A DNA stretch of 32,296 bases from Actinomycetota bacterium. Its GTDB lineage: Bacteria > Actinomycetota > Thermoleophilia > Gaiellales > Gaiellaceae. The stretch is taken from NCBI GenBank assembly GCA_005885245.1, contig VAWR01000107.1:1-32296 (forward strand), read 5' to 3'. Shown piece after piece: positions 32,130-32,296 of this stretch (within the stretch, counting starts at the first letter, position 1; each line of letters begins with the position of its first letter). The position numbers were made by a program, and so were the translations under genes. The notes beneath the pieces were generated by a model. The model saw only the letters and a list, made by a program, of their open reading frames with translations. It was not told the DNA's origin and did no database searches.

Positions 32130-32296
32130 ATGGATAGACCACAAGCGATCCTCTTCGACGTCGACGGCCTTTTGATCACTACCGGAGGCGCCGGTACGAA
32201 CAGCTGGCGCTGGGCGTTCAACGAGCTGTACGGGATCCCCGCCGACATCGGGAAGTTCACCGAGGCAGGGATGACTGATCCGGTCGTGGGCAGGCT
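32130..32296 (+). CDS. HAD-superfamily hydrolase (5' part)
   Basis: The first 55 codons run off the window edge. AILFDVDGLLITTGGAG contains the HAD nucleophile motif DxDG, and NSWRWAFNELYGIPADIGKF resembles the start of the helical cap of phosphoglycolate-phosphatase-like enzymes. These use the first Asp to remove phosphate from small substrates. The substrate cannot be told from this piece. Confidence 0.85.
   Translation, partial: MDRPQAILFDVDGLLITTGGAGTNSWRWAFNELYGIPADIGKFTEAGMTDPVVGR

Noticed and set aside
31884-32144. Minus-strand small ORF with a hydrophobic start
   Set aside because: Overlaps the HAD gene start and has no ribosome site; overlapping frames of similar quality occur at the same place.
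1-32296. CRISPR arrays, insertion sequences or prophage genes
   Set aside because: No regularly spaced repeats, transposase, integrase or phage structural motifs were seen on either strand.

Overview
The window is a high-GC bacterial chromosome segment. Gene content suggests an uncultured or poorly sampled actinobacterium, perhaps of the Thermoleophilia/Gaiellales type. The evidence is many GTG/TTG starts, several starts that look leaderless, DUF1206 and PIG-V-like membrane proteins, secreted Ig-like repeat proteins, and the rpsF-ssb-rpsR-rplI-dnaB order. This is inference from content; no search was run.

Layout. 1-3.7 kb: the 3' end of an unidentified gene, a selenocysteine tRNA (selC), a GNAT acetyltransferase, a secreted Ig-like protein with a structured leader, a DUF1206 membrane protein and a PAP2 phosphatase. 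3.8-7.4 kb: a PASTA-repeat membrane protein with no kinase domain, a two-HKD phospholipase D/cardiolipin synthase-like enzyme and an N-acetylmuramoyl-L-alanine amidase. 7.4-10.2 kb: a Fur-family (Zur-like) regulator divergent from a znuACB-type metal importer, with a palindromic operator candidate between them. 10.2-15 kb: rpsF-ssb-rpsR-rplI, a secreted unknown, dnaB and a small Cys-pair protein. 15-19.5 kb: a CaCA antiporter, purA, a MobA-GNAT fusion, fdhD and a small hypothetical protein. 19.5-24.3 kb: purD-purE-purB-purC-purS-purQ, a tightly overlapping IMP-synthesis operon. 24.3-25.6 kb: small hypotheticals, a degenerate metallo-beta-lactamase-fold protein and a truncated cupin. 25.6-31.8 kb: an envelope glycan region with a rhomboid-like protein carrying an apparent frameshift, a giant GT-C-like membrane protein with a propeller-like tail, a single-pass secreted unknown coupled to a PIG-V-like mannosyltransferase, and a GH76-like glycosidase. 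The last 167 bases open a HAD hydrolase.

How the genes work together. selC, FdhD and MobA point to a selenocysteine-containing, molybdopterin-dependent formate dehydrogenase encoded outside the window. The six pur genes overlap by 4-8 bp at every junction, which implies translational coupling; purL is not next to purQ here. The Zur/Znu block looks like a self-contained zinc homeostasis unit. The 26-32 kb block combines mannosyl transfer with mannan cleavage and an uncharacterised partner; it is the best candidate for undescribed biology. The selC finding is the most secure unusual feature. The leader upstream of the Ig-like gene is the most interesting regulatory candidate.
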